DNA from: Mesostigma viride
Taxonomy: Eukaryota > Streptophyta > Mesostigmatophyceae > Mesostigmatales > Mesostigmataceae
DNA: 64,000 nt
Assembly (NCBI GenBank): GCA_009746045.1
Contig: RPFO01000827.1
Location: 1 to 64,000 of the forward strand
Reading direction: 5' to 3'
The notes under the pieces are model-generated. The model was not told where the DNA came from. It was given only the letters and a program-made list of their open reading frames with translations, and did not search any database. Positions 29,690-40,000 of the stretch are shown here, one piece after another. The position numbers were made by a program, and so were the translations under genes. Numbering within the stretch: position 1 is the first letter of the stretch; each line of letters begins with the position of its first letter.

Positions 29690-31120
29690 ATGTCCACGCG
29701 TCTTATGGACGTGGAGGTCGAAGACGAGGCGGATTACGCCACGGAGTCCGCGCCGGCCGTCCGCGGCGGGTTTCTAGACGCCGTCGATCTCGTGGACGAG
29801 GACGACAACCCTGTGGAAACGCGCGCGTTGCCGGACCCCTCGCAATTCCGTTCGACCGATCGGCCCGCGGCCGGGTCGGGCGCGTACGCCTCCGCGGGGC
29901 GGAAAGCGAGATCGGGTGCGAACGCCAGGACCGGTCCGCGCGCGGAGCCCAAGGAGGCGGCTCTGGAGATGCTCGCGAACCCGCGCAAGCACCGCTCGGT
30001 CTTCGCGCCGCCGCCCGAGCCTCGTGAAGACCCGCCGATTTCCCGAGACCGGCGGGACGATTTCGAGTTCGACGATTTCGACGAGGACGGGGGCGGGGAG
30101 GATCTGTACGGCGACGACGAGGACGGGTTCGACGACGGAGACGACGGATACGTGGATGACGTGCCGCGGCCGAGCGCGAGCGAGATCCACGCGCGGAAGG
30201 TGGACCTCCTCCACAAGATGCACCGGATGAAGGACAAGGGGATCGTGGTCGGCGATTTCACGATGCGGTCCAACCTGGACGAGATGCAGTTCGAGTACGA
30301 CAAGGTCATGCACGCGCTCGAGGTGCGCAACGCCATCCAGACGATGCGCCAGATCCTGATCGCCGGGACGAGCGCGGCCCAGTTCCTGAACTCGCGGTAC
30401 GACCCGTTCGGACTCAAGCTGGACGGGTGGTCCGAATCCGTCATGAGCAACGTGGCGGATTACGACAACGTGTTCGAACGGCTGTACGAGAAGCACAAGA
30501 ACAAGGTGTCCGTCGCGCCGGAGATCCAGTTGCTGTTCATGCTCGGCGGGTCGGCCATGATGTTCCACATGTCCGCGTCGTTCGCGAACTCGGGACTGCC
30601 CTCCATGAGCGAGATCGCGAAGACGGACCCCGAGCTCATGAAATCGCTTCTGAAAGTCATGATGGCCAGGAACGAGGGACCCATCGCCGTCGGGTCCGCG
30701 GGTCGCCCGCAGCAACCCCCCGCGGGGGCGGGAGGACAGGACCGGCCGCCGTCCGCGCAAGGCCGGGCGAGAGGGGACGCGCCGTACGTCATGAAGGGGC
30801 CCTCCTTGGGAGGGTTCGCGATCGGGTCGATGATGCCTCCCGTGCCCGTGGCCCCTCGCGCCCCGCCCCCGCCCCCGCCCGATATGGACCAGCTCGTCCA
30901 CGAGGCCATGAGTCCGATGGCGCGGCCCGAGATGGCCGTCATCGACATCTACGATGACGACGGCGAGAGCGTCGCGGACAGTTTCGCGGGCGTCGGCGGG
31001 TCGGCCGACGCGTCGGGCGGCGGAGATCTCCGCACGGTCCAGGTGACGGACAAGAAGTCGAGGAGGAGAGGCGGCAAGAAGAAGGACGCAGACGCGAACA
31101 AACTGGTTCTGGACATCTGA
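29690..31120 (+). CDS. Conserved giant-virus protein, DUF5767-like (476 aa)
   Basis: The ATG at 29690 has TTTATATTCC about 40 bases upstream. The first 150 residues are acidic and disordered (EFDDFDEDGGGEDLYGDDED). The core, residues about 160-330, contains KVDLLHKMHRMKDKGIVVGD, NLDEMQFEYDKVMHALEVRN, DPFGLKLDGWSESVMSNVAD and IQLLFMLGGSAMMFH. This combination is one I know from a protein family found across giant viruses of algae and amoebae (DUF5767, number from memory), usually abundant and virion-associated, with unknown biochemical role. The C-terminus is Pro-rich, then acidic, and ends with a basic KKSRRRGGKKKDADANK tail. The gene is intact and diverges from the fiber gene. Confidence 0.8.
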   Translation: MSTRLMDVEVEDEADYATESAPAVRGGFLDAVDLVDEDDNPVETRALPDPSQFRSTDRPAAGSGAYASAGRKARSGANARTGPRAEPKEAALEMLANPRKHRSVFAPPPEPREDPPISRDRRDDFEFDDFDEDGGGEDLYGDDEDGFDDGDDGYVDDVPRPSASEIHARKVDLLHKMHRMKDKGIVVGDFTMRSNLDEMQFEYDKVMHALEVRNAIQTMRQILIAGTSAAQFLNSRYDPFGLKLDGWSESVMSNVADYDNVFERLYEKHKNKVSVAPEIQLLFMLGGSAMMFHMSASFANSGLPSMSEIAKTDPELMKSLLKVMMARNEGPIAVGSAGRPQQPPAGAGGQDRPPSAQGRARGDAPYVMKGPSLGGFAIGSMMPPVPVAPRAPPPPPPDMDQLVHEAMSPMARPEMAVIDIYDDDGESVADSFAGVGGSADASGGGDLRTVQVTDKKSRRRGGKKKDADANKLVLDI

Positions 31121-31224
31121 TCGACCGACCCCTCGTCGGATTCGCCGCGCCGACCGATCCGGATCGAGGACCGAGTATTTCCTTTCCATTTCTTGGGATC
31201 GGTGAGTGGTTCGTCTCGCAACTC

Positions 31225-32433
31225 ATGAGACTCCCCCGCATCAAGAATCGCCGGGCGTCCGGGACGTCCAGGATGTCCGAGGCGACGTCGAGGACGTCCG
31301 ACGCGTCCGATTCGGGCATGGGGGATTTCGCGGCTCTCCCCCCGGACGTGCTGAACATGATCACGGAACGCGTCGCGGACCACGGGGTGGGCCACGCGTT
31401 GGCGCTCGCGTCCGTGTCCAAGTCCATGCACGCGGCCACGTGGCCCGCGCTGAGGGAGATGCTGTACACCCTCGACGAAGGGCCTCGCTCGGCCAGGTTC
31501 CCCGCGATCCACCGGTTGTGGGACCAGGACTTCTTCAAGGGGAAGAAGATCGTCCGCATCGTCGTGCGCGACAAGCGGCCCAACGACGCGACGTTCACCG
31601 TGCACCACGACGAGAGGTACGCGCGCCACGCGGGAGTCATGACCGTCACCTTGCATTGGGACCAGGTCGCCGGGTTCCTGTCTCGTCACCCGGGCATCGA
31701 CGTCGTGCTTCTAGAAGGGGACATGTACAAGATCTACAACCACGTCTACATGCAAGAGCACGCCGTCGTCCTCGCGCTGCTTCACATCCGCAGGCACCTG
31801 GCGAGGTACCCGTGCGACCTGTTCTCGGTCTTGTTCGACAGGGTCGATCCCAACGTCGTCGCGCCTTGCCGGACGACGCGGACGTCCGACGAATTCGCTG
31901 AGACCGTCAGGGACCTCTTGGCCGCGAACGGGCACTCTTTCTGCGTCGAAGGCCCCCGATCGTTCCTGTTCGGAGAGGGCGTTAGTCACGGGTTCTACCT
32001 GAGTTCCGTCCTCTCGGTGGTGGCGAACGCCAAGAGGATCCGCCGGTGCTTCACGGGACGTCCGGATCGTCCGGCGGGGTATTTGTCCACCGGGACGGAT
32101 ACGACGCTGCACTTCTACTGCGACGCCGCCAAGGTGTTCGTCGAATCGGGCGTGGTGGTCGACCCGGCCGTCCCGATCGTACTGTACAGCACGAGCATGC
32201 GATGGAACCTCCACTTGTCCGACCTGCCCACTCGCTCCCCCGTGCTCGTCGTGGGTGACATCAGCGTGCACCTGTCACAGGGCGTGGTGCACGCCTTGGA
32301 CGACCACGGGAAGACGCCTCGCTTCCAGATCGTGGGAGCGGGAGGTGGCGAGACCCCTGTCTCTCCAACGCGCATCGTAGAATGGGCGCGACATGTGATG
32401 TCAGTGTGGCGCGGGACGCCGCGTGGGTGGTGA
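31225..32433 (+). CDS. F-box-like protein (402 aa)
   Basis: The ATG at 31225 gives MRLPRIKNRRASGTSRMSEA. After a Ser/Thr-rich leader, residues about 37-70 (FAALPPDVLNMITERVADHG, then ALASVSKSMHAATWP) match the F-box pattern LPPDVL..I......LA.VSK. This is the site through which F-box proteins join SCF ubiquitin ligases. The remainder is a mixed alpha/beta region without WD or leucine-rich repeats, so the substrate side is unknown. F-box proteins are common in giant viruses as host-ubiquitin adaptors. It follows the DUF5767-like gene by 104 bp on the same strand and converges on the 32632-33720 gene. Confidence 0.65.
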   Translation: MRLPRIKNRRASGTSRMSEATSRTSDASDSGMGDFAALPPDVLNMITERVADHGVGHALALASVSKSMHAATWPALREMLYTLDEGPRSARFPAIHRLWDQDFFKGKKIVRIVVRDKRPNDATFTVHHDERYARHAGVMTVTLHWDQVAGFLSRHPGIDVVLLEGDMYKIYNHVYMQEHAVVLALLHIRRHLARYPCDLFSVLFDRVDPNVVAPCRTTRTSDEFAETVRDLLAANGHSFCVEGPRSFLFGEGVSHGFYLSSVLSVVANAKRIRRCFTGRPDRPAGYLSTGTDTTLHFYCDAAKVFVESGVVVDPAVPIVLYSTSMRWNLHLSDLPTRSPVLVVGDISVHLSQGVVHALDDHGKTPRFQIVGAGGGETPVSPTRIVEWARHVMSVWRGTPRGW

Positions 32434-32558
32434 CGAAGGCGTCGTGGGACGCCGACGAGACGGCCAAGGAACTCCGGAGAAGGATCCCCTTCGTGTTTGT
32501 ACGCGGCACGTGTCGCGCGACGTGACCGTTCATCCTACCTATCTGATACATGACACGA

Positions 32559-32568
32559 CCTAGCTAGG
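32559..32568. terminator. CCTAGCTAGG palindrome between convergent genes
   Basis: The 198-bp gap between the convergent genes ending at 32433 and 32632 is AT-rich with AATAAA (32615) and this palindrome. The same CTAGCTAG core is at two other convergent junctions (6216 and 59416). Confidence 0.4.
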
Positions 32569-32631
32569 CAAAGACTCGTACGTTGTTTTTATAATGTCGT
32601 TATTCGTTATTCATAATAAATCGCCATTCGC

Positions 32632-33720
32632 TCATTTATAAATGAAGTCGTAAGGGACGTTGAGAATGTTGGTGGAGAACTTGATTTCGGGCTGACATAT
32701 CGCGAGTTTGTCCTCCCAACTAGCGGACGGACTCGCGACGAACGTGGTCGTGTCCGAATCGATCAGGACCGCCTCCGACGATTCGTCGCGCGCGAGGTCG
32801 ACGCGAGACGTGTCTCGCAACACGCTCTCCGCCGTGGGGATGGCCGTCGACCGCAGGGCGAAGAAAGTCCCGATGAGGTAGAGGGCCGTGTTCGGGACGG
32901 ACGGTTGCGGTCTCTTCCCCGTCACGGCCTTGAAATGCTTGGTGTATCTCACTTGCGGCGGAGTGCCGCTGAAGGCCGTCGACAGGACCGGTCCGTTCGC
33001 GTAGTCCGTGGACGTCTGGAAGTTCACCTGGGCGATGTCGGTGGAGTCGTAATCGATCTGCACGCGGACCTCGTGCGGCCGCCCCGCGGGGCACCACACG
33101 TGCAGGTCGATCGCGACTCGATCGTCGTCTAGGGGAGGTCGCGGCGAAAAAAATACGATGGGGCGGGGGAACGGGATCTTGGTGAAGTAATCCACGGACA
33201 GTTTGCGGCGGGTGTGGATGGGCGAGAACGCGAAGGACGGCCACGAGGAGTAGGGCGGGTCGTAGAGGACGGCGGCGGTCGGGTCGCCGCCTTCGACGAG
33301 TCGGACGAAATCCGCGCGCATGGACGTCAGCAGGCCCGTCTTATCGTCGGACGTCAGCGCGGCGTCGGAGGGAGAACCGGACAACAGCACAGAGTCCGCG
33401 ACCGGGTTCACGTGTGCGAACCACCACGTTTCCAGGTCGAGGGAGGGCACCGTCCGAGCGATGTCCAGGTACGCGAGACGGTAGTCGCCGTCTTTCGGGT
33501 TCTCGATCGCGGTCGTCAGCGCGTAATGGTCGCGGAACTCGCCGGTGGCGTCGTCCACCGTGCCGAACGATAGGAACTTGTTGCCGTAACGGTCCCTCGA
33601 CGACCGGATCTGGAACTCGCCCACGTGAAAGGGGTTGAGGCCCGTCATGACGTCGCCATTCGCGAGGTTGATCTTGCTCACTCGCAGCGTATCGGCGGTC
33701 AAGGCGGACGGTCGCGACAT
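32632..33720 (-). CDS. Hypothetical structural-type protein (362 aa)
   Basis: I chose the ATG at 33720 (MSRPSALTADTLRVSKINLA) because a GTATATATAC element stands 20-30 bases upstream and would lie inside the gene with the longer start. The N-terminus resembles that of the fiber gene at 29580, a short helix followed by beta strands (FQIRSSRDRYGNKFLSFGTV). The rest is beta-rich and Pro/Asp-rich, with YDPPYSSWPSFAFSPIHTRR and a C-terminus FSTNILNVPYDFIYK. No catalytic motif. Probably a virion or fiber-associated protein, judged from composition and from the similar start of its neighbour (33795-34268). Confidence 0.65.
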   Translation of the reverse strand: MSRPSALTADTLRVSKINLANGDVMTGLNPFHVGEFQIRSSRDRYGNKFLSFGTVDDATGEFRDHYALTTAIENPKDGDYRLAYLDIARTVPSLDLETWWFAHVNPVADSVLLSGSPSDAALTSDDKTGLLTSMRADFVRLVEGGDPTAAVLYDPPYSSWPSFAFSPIHTRRKLSVDYFTKIPFPRPIVFFSPRPPLDDDRVAIDLHVWCPAGRPHEVRVQIDYDSTDIAQVNFQTSTDYANGPVLSTAFSGTPPQVRYTKHFKAVTGKRPQPSVPNTALYLIGTFFALRSTAIPTAESVLRDTSRVDLARDESSEAVLIDSDTTTFVASPSASWEDKLAICQPEIKFSTNILNVPYDFIYK

Positions 33721-33794
33721 GCGCGCGCCGAGGGTCTCGTGTATATATACCCTCACATTTTCCGCGACGCGGTCGCGGACGGCGAGACCCGCGA

Positions 33795-34268
33795 TCAAGG
33801 CTTGAACACGTGGACGCGCGATTCGATCACGTTCAGAGGATCCGTCAAGTCCCTCTTCACGATCTCGAGCTCCCCGTCCTCGTTCACGGCCAGACGGTAC
33901 TTCGTCGATCCGGTCCCGATGTCCACGGTTTCGCCGGACGCGCTGCCCCCGCCGCCCCCGCCGCCACCGGTCCCGAGGTCGCCCACTTCCGTCCCGTTCA
34001 GGTACACGCCTTGGGAGGACACGACGATCCTTCTCCCCGCGTTGCCGGACTTGGACGAGATCGTGACTTGTTCGTCCGAGAACTTGATGTACGGCTGATC
34101 CGTCTCCGCGGTGTTCGGCTGCTGGTAGTACCAGAACATGTCGTCGCCGGTCTGTTTCATCGTCACCTGGCCGAACGACGTCTTGCTCGAATTGTACGCC
34201 ACGAGGGTCGACGTCCCGATGGACCCGAGGATCGCCGTGCCGGACGCGAGGTTCGGGTTCGCCGCCAT
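33795..34268 (-). CDS. Small fiber-like protein with Gly linker (157 aa)
   Basis: The ATG at 34268 gives MAANPNLASGTAILGSIGTS. A beta-rich head (QVTMKQTGDDMFWYYQQPNT) and ISSKSGNAGRRIVVSSQGVY lead to a run of eight glycines (GTGGGGGGGGSASGE), followed by a second beta segment (KYRLAVNEDGELEIVKRD). The design, two beta units joined by a flexible linker, recalls short fiber or spike proteins. It is 74 bp upstream of the 32632-33720 gene on the same strand, so the two may be expressed together. Confidence 0.65.
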   Translation of the reverse strand: MAANPNLASGTAILGSIGTSTLVAYNSSKTSFGQVTMKQTGDDMFWYYQQPNTAETDQPYIKFSDEQVTISSKSGNAGRRIVVSSQGVYLNGTEVGDLGTGGGGGGGGSASGETVDIGTGSTKYRLAVNEDGELEIVKRDLTDPLNVIESRVHVFKP

Positions 34269-34359
34269 GGTCGCTGCTATTACTATTGCATGATCAGATA
34301 ATATAGAGACGGGATTTGATTGCGAAAGGTCGTTTTGTTTTATTATCACCGCGATCCGT

Positions 34360-34836
34360 TTAATTCAGAGGAGTGAGCGTCGCTCTAGGCCCCGCGGGCG
34401 ATCCGCCGAGTCTCGCGGGCCTTTCCCTGTAATACATGTAAATCAGCGCGCCCGCTATCCCGGCGCCCGCGAGAAGGAACAAGAACCCGTTATTTCGCGC
34501 CTCTTGGTTCGCGATCTCTCTCACCCGGTTCTCGAACATCGCCTGCTGTCTCGCCACGCGGGCCGCCTGGTCGACGTTCGCGGGCCGGCGACTCATACTG
34601 CCCGGAGGAGGAGCGAGCGGGCTGTTCACGTTGATGGTCTCGCGGTCCGTCAGCCCGCCCCCGCCCGACGGCCCCGCGTGCGACTCCTTGTACGCGAACG
34701 GGTTCGACCGGTCCGACGTGCCCGGGAGAGGCGCGACGGGCGCCGACGGTTCGGGCGCGGAGGCTATTTCCCCGCCGCCGTCTTCGCTCGCGAGCGGCGA
34801 GAAGGAGAACGCCTTGCCGAGAGGGGCGCCGCTCAT
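34360..34836 (-). CDS. Tail-anchored membrane protein (158 aa)
   Basis: The ATG at 34836 gives MSGAPLGKAFSFSPLASEDG. The first 90 residues are disordered and Pro/Ser/Gly-rich. A charged helix (AARVARQQAMFENRVREIAN) precedes one membrane segment (NGFLFLLAGAGIAGALIYMY) and a short basic tail (RERPARLGG). This architecture is frequent among inner-membrane virion proteins of giant viruses. Upstream lies a short T5 run. It is next to two other genes of the same strand (33795-34268 and 34916-35548). Confidence 0.7.
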   Translation of the reverse strand: MSGAPLGKAFSFSPLASEDGGGEIASAPEPSAPVAPLPGTSDRSNPFAYKESHAGPSGGGGLTDRETINVNSPLAPPPGSMSRRPANVDQAARVARQQAMFENRVREIANQEARNNGFLFLLAGAGIAGALIYMYYRERPARLGGSPAGPRATLTPLN

Positions 34837-34915
34837 GTCGGTCGTTTTTCAGCTACTAGTGGATCGGGAAAATAAAGGGATCGGTCGGAACGCGCCGCGC
34901 GATCGGTCGACGGTC

Positions 34916-35548
34916 TCAATCGACGTATTCGGACACCGTGGTCCCGGCCACCGACAGTCTCTTGGCGACGACGGCCTTCTTCTTGGCCGCGATCGCGGGA
35001 CGGACGTGGTTCCGGAAGACGCGTTCCAGGAACTTCTCGATGTAATGGCTGTCGGATTTCGTCGGGATCTCCGCCGCTTCCGCCCACTCGGCCAGCACCT
35101 GGAAGAACCGCGCGATCGCCTTCACCTCGCCGGGCTCGCAGTTGGGATACACGTCCTGCGCGAAGAACTTCTCGAATTCCTCGCGGTTGGCGCACGCGAG
35201 AAGGACGGGCACGATCCGTTCGATGACGCGCAGGGCCGTCCGCGCGTCGCCGGAGATGCTCTCCTCCGCCGTCCGCCACCCGTCGAGGATGGCGTCGATG
35301 GCGGTCTTGATGTCCTCCGGCAGGTCCTTCTGGATGGCCATGTTCATCAGACAGACCACCTCGACGTCGTTCACCGCGCCCTCCAGGTCCCCCGCGTCGA
35401 TGACGTTCGTGAGACGGACGACCAGGTTCCTCATGATCCGCTTCGTGGCCGCCTCGTCCTCCCCGAGGATGCCCATGCCCGTCTGGATCATGGAGGGCGG
35501 GAACTTCCACGTGGCCAGCTTACCGCGCAGTTTTACCTTGACGTCCAT
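34916..35548 (-). CDS. Hypothetical helical protein (210 aa)
   Basis: The ATG at 35548 gives MDVKVKLRGKLATWKFPPSM, and a T8 run with GTACCA lies within 45 bases upstream. The protein is mostly amphipathic helix: TKRIMRNLVVRLTNVIDAGD, ALRVIERIVPVLLACANREE, VKAIARFFQVLAEWAEAAEI. It has a basic C-terminal segment (AAKKKAVVAKRL). No membrane span. The family is not recognised, but the gene is intact and lies in a block of small virion-type genes. Confidence 0.65.
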   Translation of the reverse strand: MDVKVKLRGKLATWKFPPSMIQTGMGILGEDEAATKRIMRNLVVRLTNVIDAGDLEGAVNDVEVVCLMNMAIQKDLPEDIKTAIDAILDGWRTAEESISGDARTALRVIERIVPVLLACANREEFEKFFAQDVYPNCEPGEVKAIARFFQVLAEWAEAAEIPTKSDSHYIEKFLERVFRNHVRPAIAAKKKAVVAKRLSVAGTTVSEYVD

Positions 35549-35610
35549 GGCGGGCGAGCGTCGTTCTATTGGTACAGGGCAAAAAAAACGAGCGCGGAAC
35601 GCGGCGGCGT

Positions 35611-35841
35611 TTACAAGGGGATCGGCAGCATCGGGTTGATGATCGCCCAGAACAGGACCAGGGCCACGAACGTGTACCCCAGGTTCCGCCAGAAGTACTT
35701 CTGGTACAACGGGTCGAGCGGGCGCTTGTTCGCGGCCGAGGACGCGGCGGCGGCGGCGGCGAACGCGATGAGCGACGTGCGGATCGTGTCGGCCCAGAGC
35801 GCGGTATAGAAAGGGGGGATGTACGAGGCCACGTACTCCAT
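35611..35841 (-). CDS. Small membrane protein, two spans (76 aa)
   Basis: The ATG at 35841 gives MEYVASYIPPFYTALWADTI. It has an Ala-rich hydrophobic segment (SLIAFAAAAAASSAANKRPL) and a second one (FVALVLFWAIINPMLPIPL) near the C-terminus, with a hydrophilic loop DPLYQKYFWRN between. Small two-span proteins of this sort are typical of giant-virus inner membranes. The longer frames that extend upstream are antisense to the 35944 gene and are rejected. Confidence 0.6.
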   Translation of the reverse strand: MEYVASYIPPFYTALWADTIRTSLIAFAAAAAASSAANKRPLDPLYQKYFWRNLGYTFVALVLFWAIINPMLPIPL

Positions 35842-35933
35842 GGGACGGTCGACGGATAGCGGTATACGGTAACGCACACATATTTTGCGGGTGGCCCGCG
35901 CTCCGGTGGGAGGAATTATGTCGTCGCACAGTA

Positions 35934-35939
35934 GTATAC
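35934..35939 (+). promoter_or_regulatory. GTATAC element before the 35944 gene
   Basis: AGTATACCACC leads directly into the ATG at 35944. GTATAC or a close variant also precedes the genes starting at 8046 (minus), 51158, 53023, 61073 (minus) and 33720 (minus, as GTATATATAC). Confidence 0.45.
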
Positions 35940-35943
35940 CACC

Positions 35944-36492
35944 ATGTCGGCGATCCAGGCGTTCAACGCGATGATGAGGTCCTTCCTGGAGGAGCTGGAG
36001 ATGGCGTTCCCGGACGAGAAGTCCATCGCGGGGGTCAACTCCGCCTTCCAGCTCGCGTGCAAGACCAACGCGCGCATGCCGCTGAACGCGTACATGTCGA
36101 GCGTCACCCCGCACATGGCCAAGATCTCCGCGAAGGACCCCTCCTTCTTGACCCAGGCCGGGTTCGCGGACGTGCCCTACTTGAAGGACATCAACATCCG
36201 CAAGCACTGGGACAAGGCGCCCGAGGCCACCAAGGAGGCCATATGGCAGTACCTCCAGACCCTGTACATCATCGGGTACGGCATCTGCGAGATGCCCGAG
36301 GAACTCCTGCGGCAGGCGGAGGCGAAGGCGCAAGAGTTCGCGGACAAGGTGCGGTCGTCGGGCCAGGACCCGAACAAGGCCTGCGCCGCCCTCTTCGACG
36401 ACATGATGTCCGCCGTCGCCCCCCTCGCCGCCGAGCCCAGCTTCACCTTCCCGATCGCCGAGGCCGCGGAAGACGAGGAGGGGTCCAAGTGA
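35944..36492 (+). CDS. Conserved giant-virus-type helical protein (182 aa)
   Basis: The ATG at 35944 gives MSAIQAFNAMMRSFLEELEM. The order FN.....FLEEL...FPDE, then AKDPSFLTQAGFADVPYLKD, then EAIWQYLQTLYIIGYGI, is the pattern of a family I know from many giant viruses (FN..F..F.E.....FP followed by FF...Y and a C-terminal helix bearing YIQ.L). Its function is unknown; it is thought to be made late. The C-terminus is acidic (IAEAAEDEEGSK). The gene is intact. Confidence 0.7.
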   Translation: MSAIQAFNAMMRSFLEELEMAFPDEKSIAGVNSAFQLACKTNARMPLNAYMSSVTPHMAKISAKDPSFLTQAGFADVPYLKDINIRKHWDKAPEATKEAIWQYLQTLYIIGYGICEMPEELLRQAEAKAQEFADKVRSSGQDPNKACAALFDDMMSAVAPLAAEPSFTFPIAEAAEDEEGSK

Positions 36493-36575
36493 GACCGCCG
36501 AATCGTCTGCGGTCCGCGGCCGGTTCGCGCGCGTACCACGATATCTAATGCTTTATAATAACAAACGGCCCGATC

Positions 36576-37015
36576 ATGCTCTTCGTGGACGCGTTCGTGG
36601 ACGGGCTGGGGGACGACCTCCTCTCCTTCTGGCCGATCGTCCCGGGCATGAGCGCCCGGGACCGGCTGAACGCGCTCAAACGGTTCGGGTTGTACGCGGC
36701 CGTGCTGGGTTCCTCGTGACCCGGTCGGTGAAGTCGGCCGCGTACGGTCTCCTTCTGACCGCGGTGGCCACCGTCGCGTGGGAGTTCGACAGGAGGTACG
36801 CGGTCCGACGCGCGAGGGGCGGGGCCGGGGCGGGCGCGAACCCCGAGAACAATTACACGCCCGGACGTCCGCCGGGGTCTTTGTCCCCGTACGCGATGTC
36901 GCAGGTCGGTCCTCGCGATACGCACCGTTCGATCGTAGAGCCGTGGCAGTCGGCCGACGCGACCCGGTTCGTGCCCGTGCCTCACGCGGATTTCGAACGG
37001 CGCCGAGATTATTAG
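36576..37015 (+). CDS. Membrane protein, one frameshift (about 145 aa)
   Basis: The ATG at 36576 gives MLFVDAFVDGLGDDLLSFWP and RLNALKRFGLYAAVLG, then meets a TGA at 36717. The next frame continues the hydrophobic character (GFLVTRSVKSAAYGLLLTAV, ATVAWEFDRRYAVRRARGG) and ends with SIVEPWQSADATRFVPVPHA and a stop at 37015. The join is in GGGTTCC near 36708. Joined, the protein has one or two membrane segments followed by a disordered, basic tail. The family is not recognised. Confidence 0.5.
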
Positions 37016-37057
37016 CTTCGTAGACAATAGCCGCCTCCGCTCGGATCGTCCGCGACG

Positions 37058-40000
37058 ATGGAGGACGACGCGGACGAGGTCGCCGCCCGACCGATCGCCC
37101 CCATCCGCCAGGGCACGAGTCATCCGCTGCACGTCCGCAAGCTGATCGCGATGGCCGTGCACACGCGGAAGGAGAGGAAGGAGAAGCTGTATCAGATCGC
37201 CGAGCGGTTCGGCGTCGACCGCAAGACCGCGCGGGTGTACCACAGGCTGTGGGTGGACGACGGCAAACCGGACTACGCGGACGAGGGAGATCCGACGGTC
37301 CGTGTTGCGGCCGATGGCCCGGCGGACGATCGACGAGGACACGGGGAAGTACACGAGCGAGCGCAGACTCACGCGCGGAGAGCGGAGGTTCGGCACGGAG
37401 GAGAAGTGGCGCCGGGTCGCGGCCAAGATCGTGGAGATCCAGACGGCCGCGCCGACGTTCACGGCGTCCGACATCGCGGGGTTCACGAACCGCAACGGCG
37501 CGGACGCCCCGGGGTCGACGAGGACGCTGTTCGCGGAACTGAAGGCGCTGTGCGGCGCCGCAGTGGCTTTGGACGATCGGGACGTCCAGGCGGCGCGGAA
37601 GATGGGCGACCTGACGTACAAGAAGATCGCGTACGACTACAAGGACCGGGACGCGAAGAACGTGGCCGCCAAGAAGAAGGCGTTCGTCGAGATCCAGAAG
37701 CACCTGTTCGCGGAGGACTGCGTGTTCGTGGACGAGTTCAGCGTCGTCATGAACGCGGTGCCCACGAGGGGGTGGGGAAGAAGGGGGAGATGCCGTACGT
37801 CCGCAAGAGGGAGCAGACGGACACGCGGACGACGGTCATCGCGGCGATGCGATGGCCGTCCGAGAACCGGGAGAACATGAACCTCCCTCCCGCCATGTTC
37901 CTGAGGATCTTCCCGCCCATCCCGTCCCGCATCTCCAATAACTACCCCGCTCTCAACGCGGTCCAGGATCGGGACGCCGAGAGGTTGCGGTCCGAGATGT
38001 GGTGGGAAGGGCTGGGGTTCGTCATGGGGGACTGGTGCAAGAAGAAGGACGGGGGACGGGACCGCGTCCGGCTCGCGTCTCTCCGAGCCCCCATCGAGGC
38101 CATGGCGAGACGGGGGGAGGCGCTGTACGATTGGATCACGAACGGCGCGGCCTCGTTCCCCTTCGGCATGGACGCCGAGGTGTCGAACTCCGTCCTCCCC
38201 ACCGAGTTCTGGGACTTTCCCGCGGACGGGTCCAAGGAGAGACTGGTGAAGGACTCGTTCGCGAGGAGCGCCATGTGGGCGGACTACTGGAACCACCTGC
38301 CCGGCCATCCGATCGCCGACCTGGTGGAGCACACGGACGACCGGAAGGAGAAGGTGACGTTCGTCCTCCGTCTGGCCGCGCACGACTACTTCTTGTGGGC
38401 GCACGTCCGCATGCACAACTACATGGTGGACGGGGCCCAGTTCGGGGAGAGGCCGCCGTTGGGCGCGTCGTGGCTCGCGTCCGGCGACGCGTCCCTGATC
38501 GTGGCCAAGGTGCTCGAGGGGACGAGGACCCGCGCCGAGAACAGTCTGCTGAAATACGACGACACCAAGGGCACGTTCGACGACCAAGACGATTCGGAAG
38601 AGAGCATTTCCAAGATGTTGGGAGAGCTGCACGGCCTTTTTCGGAACTCGGACTACGAGACCATCTTCTTTTCGCTTTTCGAGACCGTCACGGCGGACCA
38701 CGAGAGGAAGTTCACGCACTTGCACAACCTGTTCTTCAAGGAGACGAGCGTGTTTTATTCGAGAGATTACGTCGACGGTTACAAGAACCGGAACACGACC
38801 TACGACTTCCTGTTGGCCAGGGAGATCTACAAGAACCTGAACCTCGCGTTCAAGAGGGACGGCGCGGCGAACCAGTCGCTGGGGAAATGGGAGATCGCCG
38901 CGCACGTGTGGAAGATGGTGCACACGTACGGGGGCGACAAGGACCGTCTGATCGACCCGACGCTCGACTCCGTCCGTCTGGCGTCCGTGGCGGAGACGGG
39001 AGTCCCGTACACGTTCGGGGACCGCGGGGAGGAAGACGCCTTTTTCAACGGCGATTTTTACCCGGACAAGTTCGCGCAGTACCTGCGGGACAACGAGCGT
39101 GTCCAGATCAAGCAGACGCGGGCCCAGGTGTCGCGGATGTCCTTCGCCCGTTCGCAGATGCGCGAGCGGTACATCGGCGCCGCCCCGATGTCCGTGGACG
39201 GGTGGTTGTTCAAGGAGTTCCTGAAGAACCTCCCCGACAGCTTCGTGGTGGACAAGACCGTCATCATGGACGGCGCGGCCATCCACGCCCGGCCGACGGA
39301 CGGCGAGATCCGATTGAACTCCAAACTCCCCGACGCGTTGTCCGTGTTCCCGGAATCCGAGTTGAGTCCGTTGGCGCAACTGCTCAGACGGCGCGGAGGG
39401 GGCGACGGCGTGTTGTTGCCGCCGACGAAAGAGACGTTCTTCGAGTACGGTTTGGACGCGCAGAATCGTCGAGTGGTCCGAGGTCTCGCTCGCCGTCCCG
39501 CGCTGCTGTACACGCCGCCGTACTCCCCGGAGTTCAACCCGATCGAGTTGGCGTTCAATCCGGGCAAGAAGTTCATACGGCGAGAGGTCGCGCGGCACAC
39601 GCGGACGCGGTGGAACCTGTCGATCGCCATCATAAACGCGCTCAACGTCCTCACGCGGCCTCACGCGATCAAGAACTACATGCTCTGTTCGGGCTACCGC
39701 AGCAAGGCGATCGGGGTGACGCCGTCGCTGTCCAGGACGATCGTGACAGAACCGGACGACGCCGCGAACCCGAACGCGAACGACGCCTTTTACACGAACG
39801 TGAGGACGAAGAGGACGGGCGCGTGTCTCGGGAAGATGGCGGAGGGGAAGTACCCCGATCCTTCCAAACCCCCCTCGCGCGCCTTGACGACCGTCGTGCG
39901 CGCGGACGAGAAGAAGGATTTCGAGAGGGACGAGACGACGTACTTCTGTCCGGCTGCGAACCCGGTCGCGCCCGGCGCCGAGTACTTCACCAAGTACGAC

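Noticed and set aside
29774-31189. 471-codon minus-strand open frame
   Set aside because: Shadow of the DUF5767-like gene.
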